64,000 bases of DNA, from the NCBI RefSeq assembly GCF_023736155.1, contig NZ_JAMLJJ010000004.1, positions 286,358 through 350,357 on the forward strand, given 5' to 3'. Shown here one piece after another: positions 17,429 through 25,821 of the stretch. The stretch is from Larsenimonas salina (lineage in GTDB: Bacteria; Pseudomonadota; Gammaproteobacteria; Pseudomonadales; Halomonadaceae). Each line of letters starts with the position of its first letter. The first letter of the stretch is position 1. The notes under the pieces were generated by a model, which was given only the letters and a program-made list of their open reading frames with translations, made no database searches and was not told where the DNA came from. The translations under genes and the position numbers were made by a program.

Positions 17429-19728
17429 CACCCAAAACCCACACACGCCTGGCCTGGCTCTGGGCGCTGATGCTTCTGGGCTGCGTTGTGCTTGCCGGCT
17501 GGATGATCACCCACGGCGTTCGGTTCGACACTCGGGTTACCGCGCTTCTGCCCGACACCCACCAGTCGGCTCGGGTACAACAGGCCAACGCCCAGCTGGG
17601 CAGCCAGTTCCAGGACCGCTTTGTACTGATGGTCAAAAGCAACGATCTACCAGGCAGCGTCAAGGCCCTGGCGGAACGCCTCGAAAAGAGCCCTGCCGTG
17701 GAAAGGCTCCAGTGGCGCCCAGGGGATTTCGACACCGGCGACCCGGTGGCCCTTCTTGGCCCGGCGCGCTACCGCCTGCTTGACAAAGACCTTCGCAAGA
17801 AGATCGATGCCGGGGATTATCAGGCCATCGAACAGCGCGCCCTGCGCCAGCTTTTCATGCCCGACGGGCTGGACCAGCACCCGATCCGAGACCCCTACGG
17901 TCTTCTGGACCGCTGGCTTGCAGGCACCATGGCGCTGCCGTTTCGAACCGATTCGAACCTGATCACCCTGACCCATGAAGGCAGCCGATACGCGGTCCTG
18001 ATCGGCACGCTCGAGGGTAACCCGTTTTCACAATCGACCCAGAACGAGCTTCATCAGGCGGTTGCTTCGGTGACGAACGCGCACCCGGACATGACGCTCC
18101 TGCGCTCAGGGATGATCTTTCACGCGTATGAAGGCGCCCAGCAGGCCCGGCAGGAAATCTCGACCTTCGGCCTTGGCGCGTTGATCGGTCTACTGCTGAT
18201 CCTTTGGCTGGTGTTTCGCTCACCGAAAACCATGGCCACGCTGATGGTGCCGCTGCTGGCCGGTGGCCTGTTCGCCCTTGCAGCCACGCTATTGGTGTTC
18301 GGGCGATTGCACCTTCTGACCATCGCCTTCGGCACCAGTCTGATCGGTATTGCAATCGACTACGCCATTCACATGCAGTGCGCGCGCGCCGCGCTCGGCC
18401 AGCGCTTTGCGCTAAAGCCCATGCTGCCCGGGCTTGCGCTCGGGCTGCTTTCAAGCGTTCTGGCCTTTGCCGCGCAGGCGCTGACGCCTATGCCAGGGCT
18501 TCGCCAGATGGCGTTCTTTGCCGCGACAGGATTGATCGGCGCCTGGCTGACGGTCGTGCTGTGGCTGCCTCGGGTCACGCTTAAAGCAACACCGAGCGCC
18601 GCTGCCGCCGCGGATCGCCTGTGGACACTCTTTTGTGCGTTCAAGGGCCGGCTGACGGTCGCGTGGGCGCTGGTCGGCGTGGTGCTTGCGCTCTCGATCA
18701 TTGGCGTGCGCCTTCACACCAACGACAGCCTCCAACTGCTGACCACCTCATCCTCGCCGCTTTTGAAGGATGAACAGCAGGTGCAATCGATACTCGGGCG
18801 CGATACCGGCAGCCGCTATCTTTTACTGAGTGCGGCAACCCCCGAGCAGTGGCAGGCCCGCGCCGAAGTACTCGAGCCGCTTCTTAAACGGCTGGTCAAG
18901 AATGGCCACCTCGGTGGCTATGAACTTCTGACCGATCATGTGCCCTCAAGCGCCCATCAGGACGACAACCTCGAGCGCACCCGCACGCTCTACGACAAGA
19001 CACTGGCCTCACTGTACGGCCAGGCAGGCCTACCATCGTCGTTGATCCAAAAAGCGCAGGCACGGCTCGTCAACCCGCCGCACCTGACGCTGGAGGCCTG
19101 GCTTGAAAGCCCGCTTGGCCAAGCCGACCGCCGCCTCTGGCTTGGCCACAGTGACACAGAGGCAGGCGTTGCCGGTGTCATACCGCTTAAAGGCGTACTG
19201 GATGACTCAGGGCTTGCCGCGCTCGAACGCGCCGCCCGGCACGCGCCGTATTTAAGCTACGAAGACCGCGTTGCCCGCATCGCGACCGTGCTCAGCGAAC
19301 TTCGACGCACCATCGCAGGGTGGGTCGGTGGCGCCTTCGTTGTACTGGCCGCACTGCTCGCGCTTCGCTATCGACGATGCACCTGGCGGGTCATGGCGCC
19401 GGCTGCGGGCGGTGTACTGATCACGCTTGCCGTACTCGCCCTTGCGGGCACCCCGGTGAATCTCTTTCATCAGTTGGCGCTGTTGCTCGTGATCGGCCTC
19501 GGGCTTGATGCCGGCATCTTCATGGCCGAGCACCGTGCGCGCCACGCCTGGCTTGCGATCACGCTTTCAAGTGCCTCGAGCCTTCTGGCCTTCGGGCTAT
19601 TGGCGTTCAGCGCCACACCCGTGTTACACCATATCGGTCTGACCTCGCTGATCGGTTTGCTCAGCGTGTGGCTGCTGGTTCCCTTGGTTCAACCTCATAC
19701 CCTCGATTCACCGGAGACACCGCATTGA
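17425..19728 (+). CDS. MMPL/RND-type exporter of the aryl polyene cluster (ApeM-like)
   Basis: 767-residue inner-membrane protein of the MMPL branch of RND exporters. It has the expected repeat architecture: one N-terminal helix, a large periplasmic domain (residues ~30-230), five helices (FGLGALIGLLLILWLVF onward, with GTSLIGIAIDYAIHM in the conserved helix 4 position), then a second helix, periplasmic domain and five-helix set ending LLSVWLLVPLVQ. The GIAIDYAIH and GLGLDAGIFMAEH segments carry the acidic residues used for proton coupling in RND proteins. Likely exports the pigment or its lipid-linked precursor to the LolA-like carrier. Confidence 0.88.
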   Translation: MTPKTHTRLAWLWALMLLGCVVLAGWMITHGVRFDTRVTALLPDTHQSARVQQANAQLGSQFQDRFVLMVKSNDLPGSVKALAERLEKSPAVERLQWRPGDFDTGDPVALLGPARYRLLDKDLRKKIDAGDYQAIEQRALRQLFMPDGLDQHPIRDPYGLLDRWLAGTMALPFRTDSNLITLTHEGSRYAVLIGTLEGNPFSQSTQNELHQAVASVTNAHPDMTLLRSGMIFHAYEGAQQARQEISTFGLGALIGLLLILWLVFRSPKTMATLMVPLLAGGLFALAATLLVFGRLHLLTIAFGTSLIGIAIDYAIHMQCARAALGQRFALKPMLPGLALGLLSSVLAFAAQALTPMPGLRQMAFFAATGLIGAWLTVVLWLPRVTLKATPSAAAAADRLWTLFCAFKGRLTVAWALVGVVLALSIIGVRLHTNDSLQLLTTSSSPLLKDEQQVQSILGRDTGSRYLLLSAATPEQWQARAEVLEPLLKRLVKNGHLGGYELLTDHVPSSAHQDDNLERTRTLYDKTLASLYGQAGLPSSLIQKAQARLVNPPHLTLEAWLESPLGQADRRLWLGHSDTEAGVAGVIPLKGVLDDSGLAALERAARHAPYLSYEDRVARIATVLSELRRTIAGWVGGAFVVLAALLALRYRRCTWRVMAPAAGGVLITLAVLALAGTPVNLFHQLALLLVIGLGLDAGIFMAEHRARHAWLAITLSSASSLLAFGLLAFSATPVLHHIGLTSLIGLLSVWLLVPLVQPHTLDSPETPH

Positions 19729-20972
19729 CTTCGACGGCGAGTGATTCAACCGACATTGCCATCATCGGCGCTGGCCCGGCCGGCGCCATCGCCGCCAAGT
19801 GCCTGTGTGACCGGGGCTTTCGCGTACGTGTGATCGAAGCGGCGCAGTTTCCCCGCTTCACCATCGGCGAGAGCCTGTTGCCTCAGTGCATGGAAGACCT
19901 GGCCGCGGCGGGCCTTTTGGACACCGTCAACGACGGCGGCTATCAGCGAAAGAACGGCGCCCGGTTCAGCCAGGACGAACACGTGGTGGATATCGATTTT
20001 CGTGACAAGTTCAGCGACGGCCCCGGCGAGACGTTTCAAGTCGAGCGTGCCGAATTCGATCACCGGCTGATTCAGGCGGCCATCGAAGCCGGCGCCGAGG
20101 TTCGCTTCGGCGCTCGGGTCAACGGATTTACGCCGGACGCGAACGCACCGTCTCTCGATATCACACCGGATGACGGCACGCCCTACCGACTCGATGCCCG
20201 TTTCGTCATCGACGCAAGCGGCCCGGGCCGTGTGCTGGCACGGCTTTGTGGTCTGAGCCGCGACCCGGCGCTTTCTCCGAGAACGGCCGTGTTCGCCCAC
20301 CTTCACGACAACATCACCGCCCCCGGCTATGACCGTGAAAAAATTCTGTTGGGTGCCCATCACAGCGCCGCTGAGCGCTGGTTCTGGCTGATTCCGTTTT
20401 CAAACGGCAGGGCCTCACTCGGCTTCGTCGAACCAAGTGACCGCCTACCCCAGCGTGGCGATAACTCAGAAGACCGCTACCGCGCACTGTGGGCAAGCTT
20501 CCCCGAACTAAAGCGCCTTTTGGAACACTCAGAACTCCTGCGTACGCCGGGCGAGATTCAAGGGTACTCCGCCAATGTCACCGCGCTGACCGGCCCCGGT
20601 TACGCCATCGCCGGCAATGCCGGCGAGTTCCTTGACCCGATCTTTTCATCAGGCGTCACCATCGCCCTGCGCTCGGGCCGACGCGCGGCCGAGCTTGCCG
20701 CCCGCCAGCTCCAAGGCGAGACTATCGACTGGCGCACTGAATACGAGCAGCCCCTGCGACACGGCATCGATGTGTTTCGCGCCTTTGTCGAGGCCTGGTA
20801 CGACGGCACGCTTCAAACCATCATTTTTCACCCGAGCCCGCCTGCGTATCTGAAACGCATGATCAGTGCGGTGCTGGCCGGCTACGCCTGGGACACAGCC
20901 AATCCCTTCGTGGCCAATCCGCGCAAGCATCTGGGTACGCTTTTGGACCTGTGTCGCAAGGAGAGCGCCTGA
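19725..20972 (+). CDS. FAD-dependent oxidoreductase with flavin-halogenase motifs
   Basis: 415-residue flavoprotein of the geranylgeranyl reductase/halogenase superfamily. The N-terminal FAD loop is IGAGPAGAIAA and the family motif FPRFTIGESLLP follows at residues 42-53. Two features typical of flavin-dependent halogenases are present: a lysine at K76 in RKNGARF (compare KxGAxF) and WFWLIP at residues 219-224 (the WxWxIP motif). The start is a TTG at 19725, overlapping the MMPL stop, with GGAG nine bases upstream; a longer frame to 19668 runs into the MMPL gene. APE clusters usually carry a flavoprotein here; whether this one halogenates, hydroxylates or reduces cannot be decided from sequence alone. 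Confidence 0.82.
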   Translation: MTSTASDSTDIAIIGAGPAGAIAAKCLCDRGFRVRVIEAAQFPRFTIGESLLPQCMEDLAAAGLLDTVNDGGYQRKNGARFSQDEHVVDIDFRDKFSDGPGETFQVERAEFDHRLIQAAIEAGAEVRFGARVNGFTPDANAPSLDITPDDGTPYRLDARFVIDASGPGRVLARLCGLSRDPALSPRTAVFAHLHDNITAPGYDREKILLGAHHSAAERWFWLIPFSNGRASLGFVEPSDRLPQRGDNSEDRYRALWASFPELKRLLEHSELLRTPGEIQGYSANVTALTGPGYAIAGNAGEFLDPIFSSGVTIALRSGRRAAELAARQLQGETIDWRTEYEQPLRHGIDVFRAFVEAWYDGTLQTIIFHPSPPAYLKRMISAVLAGYAWDTANPFVANPRKHLGTLLDLCRKESA

Positions 20973-21541
20973 TGCGTCGACGGCTTGTTACCTTGGCGCT
21001 GAGCGCCCTGCTTGCCGGCCTGGCCGGCTGCGCCGTGCCCTCCGTGTCGCCCCATCCGGTGCTTGAGCATCCGGATGCCCCGACCACCGAGACGCGGCTT
21101 TTGACGATCGAACCCGAGTCGGCCCCGGATGAGCGCCAGCAGCTTCTAAGCGTACTTAAACTCAAAGATCACAGCCTGACCGTGGTGGTGGCAACGCCTA
21201 CCGGCCAGCGCTTGTTCACGCTCAAGGATGACCAAAACGGCGCCCGCTTCACCCAGACGCTGACCGACCCGCCGTTTCCGGCAAGCTGGCTGGCGTCTCG
21301 GTTGGAATGGAGCCTGTGGCCGCTGGACGCCCTCAACACCGCCTGGCTTGGCAGCGACTGGTCCGCAGTCGAAACGCCGCAGGATTCCGGGCGCGTGCGC
21401 CGCATTCAAGAAGGCGATGAGACCGTTGCGACCATTCGCTATCAAAATGACCGCCTGATTTCCAACGCCCCCGTGACGCTTGAGGATCACCAGACGCGTC
21501 ATCGCATCACCATTGCCCCGCTGTCGGAGCGCAGCCCATGA
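20972..21541 (+). CDS. DUF3261-type lipoprotein of the aryl polyene cluster
   Basis: 189-residue lipoprotein: signal MRRRLVTLALSALL with lipobox LAGC (cysteine about residue 18). The mature part contains strands such as TVVVATPTGQRLFTLKDD and SRLEWSLWPLDAL, resembling the DUF3261 proteins constantly found between the MMPL/flavoprotein and ketosynthase genes of APE clusters. AAGGAG precedes the ATG, which shares one base with the preceding stop (TGATG). Function unknown; an outer-membrane partner of pigment export is plausible. Confidence 0.8.
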   Translation: MRRRLVTLALSALLAGLAGCAVPSVSPHPVLEHPDAPTTETRLLTIEPESAPDERQQLLSVLKLKDHSLTVVVATPTGQRLFTLKDDQNGARFTQTLTDPPFPASWLASRLEWSLWPLDALNTAWLGSDWSAVETPQDSGRVRRIQEGDETVATIRYQNDRLISNAPVTLEDHQTRHRITIAPLSERSP

Positions 21542-22722
21542 CGTCAAATGCCCTGTTCTGTCGCCTGTCACGCCCAGGCATTGCTTCCTGTTTCGGCAGC
21601 AACCTCGACGACATCGCCCATGCCCTCGCCCACGGTGTGCGTGGCCTCTCACAGGTGGACCGCTATACACCGGGCACGCCACTGAGCCTCGGCCCGGTGA
21701 CTCAGGCCCTGCCGGAAGATGCCGACTGGCCCTTCAACCACCGAAGCCGCAACAACCGGCTGATCAAGGCCGCGCTCGACGCGCTCGGCGACCAGCTCCC
21801 GGCGCTGCTTGAGCGGGTCGCCCCCGAGCGCATCGGCGTCATCATGGGCAGCAGCACCTCAGGTGTCAGCGAGACCGAGGACGCGATCGCCCGCACCGGC
21901 GCCGGCAACGATTTCGATGACCAGTACTGCTACTACCGGCAGGAACTGGGCGCGCCGTCTGCGTTCATCGCCGAGCACCTCGGGCTCAAGGGGCCGCAGT
22001 GGACCATCTCGACGGCCTGCACCTCAGGAGCGCGCGCCTTGAGCGCCGCCCGACGGCTGCTGGCCACCGGTCGCTGTGATGCGGTCATCGCCGGTGGCGC
22101 CGACACGCTCTGCAACCTGACCGTACACGGATTTTCCTCGCTCGATGCGGTCAGCCCGACGCCGTGCCTGCCGTTTTCACAACACCGTCGCGGCATCAAC
22201 ATCGGCGAGGCGGCGGCGCTGTTCATCGTTACCCGCGATGAGGGCGGTATTCAACTGACCGGCTACGGCGAGACCTCGGACGCCCATCACATCTCGGCGC
22301 CACACCCGGATGGCGACGGCGCGGCCCGTGCCATGCAGCGCGCGCTCGGCATGGCCGGACGCACACCCACCGACATCGGCTACCTGAACGCCCACGGCAC
22401 CGCAACGCCCCATAACGACGCCATGGAAGCCCGGGCGATTCATCGCGTGTTTGGCGACGTAGCCGTGCCGGTCAGCGCGACCAAGGCGTTGACCGGCCAT
22501 ACCCTGGGCGCAGCCGGCACGCTTGAGGCGGCATTTTGCTGGCTGGCGCTCGAGCGTCAGTTGCTTCCGCTGCACGTTTTCGATGGGGCATTCGATAGCG
22601 CCCTGCCGCCGCTTGCACTGGTTGATAACGCCACCCCCACAGCGCCGCTCAAGGCAGCCATGAGTAACGTCTTCGCCTTCGGTGGCAACAACGCGACCCT
22701 GTTGCTGGAGCGCACGTCATGA
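21538..22722 (+). CDS. Beta-ketoacyl-ACP synthase of the aryl polyene cluster (ApeO-like)
   Basis: 394-residue FabF-type condensing enzyme that elongates the polyene chain with malonyl-ACP. The catalytic triad is complete: C161 in STACTSGARAL, H286 in NAHGTATPHND and H321 in KALTGHTLGAAG. The C-terminal signature NVFAFGGNNATLLLE is also present. It would pair with the ApeC-like chain-length partner at the start of the cluster. ATGA overlaps with both neighbours. Confidence 0.92.
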   Translation: MTSNALFCRLSRPGIASCFGSNLDDIAHALAHGVRGLSQVDRYTPGTPLSLGPVTQALPEDADWPFNHRSRNNRLIKAALDALGDQLPALLERVAPERIGVIMGSSTSGVSETEDAIARTGAGNDFDDQYCYYRQELGAPSAFIAEHLGLKGPQWTISTACTSGARALSAARRLLATGRCDAVIAGGADTLCNLTVHGFSSLDAVSPTPCLPFSQHRRGINIGEAAALFIVTRDEGGIQLTGYGETSDAHHISAPHPDGDGAARAMQRALGMAGRTPTDIGYLNAHGTATPHNDAMEARAIHRVFGDVAVPVSATKALTGHTLGAAGTLEAAFCWLALERQLLPLHVFDGAFDSALPPLALVDNATPTAPLKAAMSNVFAFGGNNATLLLERTS

Positions 22723-23162
22723 CGGGTTTTCCACGCCCTATTGCAGAGTGTGTCCCGCACCAGGGGCCAATGTGCCTGCTTGATCAGGTCGAGGCGGCAA
22801 GCGCCGAAACCCTGACCGCCCGCGTAACGCCCACGCCGGGTGCGCTGTTTGCCGATGAAGAGGGCATCGACGCCTACGTCGGGCTCGAGTGGATCGCTCA
22901 GGCCATCGCCGCCTGGGGCTATCTCACCGCTGAGGAAGCTGACACGCCCAAAAAAGGGCTACTTCTGGGGGCCAAGCGCTATCAGCCAAACGTCACGCAT
23001 TTTGAGTACGGCCGTACCTATCGCGTCACCATCGAGCCGGAGTTCGTGGCCGACAACGGCCTTGGCACGTTCAATGGCGCGATCTGGCTCGACGACACCT
23101 GCGTGGCCCAGGGCAACCTACGTATCTTTCAACCCGATAACCCGGAGGCCTTGACCGCGTGA
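22719..23162 (+). CDS. 3-hydroxyacyl-ACP dehydratase, hotdog fold (ApeP-like)
   Basis: 147 residues, thioester dehydratase family. IAECVPHQGPMCLLDQV near the N terminus contains the probable catalytic histidine (HQGPMxLLD motif, as in ApeP and related FabZ-like proteins), and YVGLEWIAQAIAAWG corresponds to the helix that carries the acidic partner. Together with the ketosynthase and the ketoreductase that follow it would introduce each double bond of the polyene. Overlaps the next gene, which uses a GTG start, in a GTGA junction. Confidence 0.87.
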   Translation: MTGFPRPIAECVPHQGPMCLLDQVEAASAETLTARVTPTPGALFADEEGIDAYVGLEWIAQAIAAWGYLTAEEADTPKKGLLLGAKRYQPNVTHFEYGRTYRVTIEPEFVADNGLGTFNGAIWLDDTCVAQGNLRIFQPDNPEALTA

Positions 23163-23902
23163 GTGATAACGCCCTCCCTTCCCGAACCATGTTAGTGACC
23201 GGTGCCGGCCGCGGCATTGGCCGGACGATCGCACATCGACTGGCCGCCGATGGCTTCGACATCGCTGTCCACTACCGCCAAAGCGACGAGCAGGCACGTG
23301 ACGTGGCCGATGAAATTCGCGCCCTCGGTCGTCATGCCCGGTTGATCCAGTTCGACCTGAAAGACCGCGAGGCCGCCCGGGCTGCGCTCGAGGCTGACAT
23401 GGACGAGTTCGGCGCCTACTACGGTGTGATTCTCAACGCAGGCCTGAGTGCGGATGCGCCGTTTCCGGGCATGACCGACGATCAGTGGGACAGCGTGCTG
23501 GAGACGAACCTCGACGGGTTCTACGCCGTATTGAGGCCCATCGTAATGCCAATGGTGCAGGCGAAGACCGGCGGTCGCATCGTAACGCTCTCCTCGGCGG
23601 CTGGCGTGATCGGCCAGCGCGGCCAGGTCAATTACAGCGCCTCGAAAGGCGGGCTGATCGGGGCGACCAAGGCCCTTGCGATGGAACTTGCCAAGCGTAA
23701 GATCACGGTCAACTGTGTCGCCCCGGGCTGGATCGAAAGCGACATGACCGACGCGATCGACCGAGCCCACATCAAGTCGCAGGTGCCGATGCAGCGCATC
23801 GGTGCCCCCGAGGACGTCGCAGGCGTTGTCAGTTTTCTGTGCTCAAAAGACGCCGCCTACGTTACCCGTCAGGTCCTGGCCGTCAACGGCGGCATGTTCT
23901 AG
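23159..23902 (+). CDS. 3-ketoacyl-ACP reductase (ApeQ-like, FabG family)
   Basis: 247-residue short-chain dehydrogenase that reduces the 3-keto group on the growing chain with NADPH. NADP-binding TGAGRGIGR, the NAG motif (LNAGLS), catalytic Ser-Tyr-Lys in LSSAAGVIGQRGQVNYSASK and the PGWIESDM segment are all visible. GTG start at 23159 overlapping the dehydratase stop; an internal ATG at 23189 would cut into the strand before the Rossmann loop and is less likely. Last of the tightly overlapping genes of the cluster. Confidence 0.92.
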   Translation: MSDNALPSRTMLVTGAGRGIGRTIAHRLAADGFDIAVHYRQSDEQARDVADEIRALGRHARLIQFDLKDREAARAALEADMDEFGAYYGVILNAGLSADAPFPGMTDDQWDSVLETNLDGFYAVLRPIVMPMVQAKTGGRIVTLSSAAGVIGQRGQVNYSASKGGLIGATKALAMELAKRKITVNCVAPGWIESDMTDAIDRAHIKSQVPMQRIGAPEDVAGVVSFLCSKDAAYVTRQVLAVNGGMF

Positions 23903-23977
23903 AGCGATACGTTCAAAAAAAGGGGCGCGCCAACGCCAACAAGGGCGCCTACCGATACCAAGGAGAGGATACGCACG

Positions 23978-24436
23978 ATGCGATACCGAACACTGACAGG
24001 CTCGCTGATGGGCCTGGCACTTGCAGGACTGATGGTGACCACCCCCGCACAAGCGCGTGACACGACCTATTATCTGCCGTTCAAGGATGTGCTTTCACTG
24101 CCGCAGGCGCGGGAAAAACTCGACCCGTCCATCAGGCTCTACTTCGGCAACCAGGTCCATCCTGAAGTCGAGGCACGCCACAACGGCTACTACGTCGACC
24201 GCAAGACCAGCTCCGTCACCAAGACCGATGAGGAAGCCTGCCGCTGGGTGGCGCTCTCGGCCTTGATCGATTTGCAGGAGCGGGCGCGCTTTGTCGGCGC
24301 CAACGCCGTTACCAACATCAGCAGCTATTACAACAAGCAGGAATACGTCGACGACAACAAGTACGAATGCCATGCCGGTAACGTCGTGGCGGGCGTCGCG
24401 CTCAAGGGCAAGATGGTCACCCTGCCCGTTCAGTGA
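23978..24436 (+). CDS. Small periplasmic protein at the end of the aryl polyene cluster
   Basis: 152 residues with a signal peptide (MRYRTLTGSLMGLALAGLM, cleavage after AQA). The mature protein has the segments YYLPFKDVL, IRLYFGNQ and a conserved-looking CRWVALSALIDLQERARFVGAN followed by a second cysteine (YECHAGNVV), so one disulfide is possible. Homologues found next to APE genes are often mislabelled as excinuclease ABC subunit A; nothing here supports DNA repair. AAGGAG precedes the ATG. Its 75-base gap from the reductase suggests the same transcript. Function unknown. Confidence 0.75.
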   Translation: MRYRTLTGSLMGLALAGLMVTTPAQARDTTYYLPFKDVLSLPQAREKLDPSIRLYFGNQVHPEVEARHNGYYVDRKTSSVTKTDEEACRWVALSALIDLQERARFVGANAVTNISSYYNKQEYVDDNKYECHAGNVVAGVALKGKMVTLPVQ

Positions 24437-24442
24437 TGTCTC

Positions 24443-24464
24443 GGGCGAGGCGCCCGCCTCGCCC
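24443..24464 (+). terminator. GC-rich hairpin closing the aryl polyene cluster
   Basis: A 10-bp stem GGGCGAGGCG / CGCCTCGCCC with a 2-base loop lies just after the last cluster gene. The T-tract is interrupted (TTCTCATGACTTTT), so this is a probable but imperfect terminator. Confidence 0.6.
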
Positions 24465-24560
24465 TTCTCATGACTTTTCCCCTACTCCCATTTCTCACAT
24501 AATGCTGCCCTTGCTCTGGGTGGACTGCCCAGATGCGCCCTAAAACGATAAGGATGCTTC

Positions 24561-25769
24561 ATGGCAGTACGACTTTTGAAAAACACCGGCCTGCAGGTGG
24601 TCATTGCGATGATCATCGGGGTGCTGACCGGCATCGCGCTCGGTAAAGACGCTTCGATGTTCGCACCGCTCGGGGATTTGTTCATTCACCTGATCACCAT
24701 GCTGGTCGTTCCGCTGATCGCGGTCGCGATCATTTCCGGCGCGGCAGGCCTCGGCAACAGCTCATCGGCCGGTCGCATGGGCGCGCTGACGCTCTGCTTC
24801 TTTCTGGTAAGCAGCGCCATCGCGGTCGGCCTTGCCTTGCTTCTGGGCGAATTGCTTCATCCAGGCGTCGGAGTCGATCTAAGCCAAAGCCTGTCCAACG
24901 AGTACGCCGATAAAGGCAACGTGCCAGGGTTTTGGGACACGATCCTTGGCATGGTGCCCACCAACATCTTTGCGGCCTTGAGTCAGGCCAACATCCTGCA
25001 GATTCTGGTGTTTTGCATGTTCTTTGGCCTTGCGCTGACGCGCGTGGACAAGACCCGCGTCGCGCCCCTGCTCAATGGCCTGCAGACGGTCATGGACGCG
25101 TTTATCTGGATGATCAAGGTCGTGATGTATCTAGCACCCATCGGAGTGTTCGGCCTGATGGCCGACGCCGTAGGCACCTTCGGCTTCGGTGTGCTCGAAT
25201 CGGTCAGTCGACTGGTCGGAGTCTATTTTGTCGGTCTTTTGATCTTCGGGCTGGTGGTGTATCCGCTTATCGTGCGCTTTTGCTCGGATCTGTCGCTCAA
25301 GGTCTTTTTCAGCCGGATGAAAAAGCCTCAGATCGTTGCGCTTTCCACCGCCTCCAGCATGGCCACGCTGCCGATCAATATGGAAGTGGCCGAGAAGGAG
25401 CTGGGGCTTTCCAATGAAACCTGCTCATTCGTTTTGCCACTGGGGGCCACCATCAACATGGCCGGCAACGCGATCTATTACGGCCTCGCAGCGGTATTTT
25501 TTGCCCAGGTCTTCGGCGTTGATCTAAGCCTTGGCGCGTACGGTGCGATTATCTTTACCGCAACGATCGGTGCCATCGGTCAAGCGGGCGTCCCCGGCCC
25601 CTCCTTTCTGGTGGTGGCGGTATTGATCGCGGCCGGTATTCCGACCGAAGGCCTCCCGCTTCTGATCGCGCTCGACCGCATCTTCGATATGACCCGCACG
25701 GCGCTGAACGTCACCGGTGATGTGGTAGGTGCCGCAGTGGTCGATAAGTGGGGACGAAAAAACGCCTGA
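24561..25769 (+). CDS. Dicarboxylate/amino acid:cation symporter (GltP/DctA family)
   Basis: 402-residue inner-membrane transporter of the DAACS family (glutamate, aspartate or C4-dicarboxylates with H+ or Na+). The first re-entrant hairpin reads STASSMATLP in place of the usual SSSGTLP-type serine run. The helix 7 motif, usually NMDGTA, reads INMAGNAIYYG here, so the aspartate is missing; this may change substrate or cation coupling. Eight transmembrane segments are evident. The gene is single, between two terminator-like hairpins. Confidence 0.88.
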   Translation: MAVRLLKNTGLQVVIAMIIGVLTGIALGKDASMFAPLGDLFIHLITMLVVPLIAVAIISGAAGLGNSSSAGRMGALTLCFFLVSSAIAVGLALLLGELLHPGVGVDLSQSLSNEYADKGNVPGFWDTILGMVPTNIFAALSQANILQILVFCMFFGLALTRVDKTRVAPLLNGLQTVMDAFIWMIKVVMYLAPIGVFGLMADAVGTFGFGVLESVSRLVGVYFVGLLIFGLVVYPLIVRFCSDLSLKVFFSRMKKPQIVALSTASSMATLPINMEVAEKELGLSNETCSFVLPLGATINMAGNAIYYGLAAVFFAQVFGVDLSLGAYGAIIFTATIGAIGQAGVPGPSFLVVAVLIAAGIPTEGLPLLIALDRIFDMTRTALNVTGDVVGAAVVDKWGRKNA

Positions 25770-25780
25770 CAAGCACTTCA

Positions 25781-25809
25781 AAAAAACCCGCCAATCGGCG
25801 GGTTTTTTT
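25781..25809. terminator. Bidirectional rho-independent terminator
   Basis: A stem AAAAAACCCGCC (25781-25792) / GGCGGGTTTTTTT (25797-25809) with an AATC loop lies between the convergent symporter and dacB genes. Both T-rich arms are long, so it can serve both directions. Confidence 0.95.
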
Positions 25810-25821
25810 GGGGCGTAGGCC

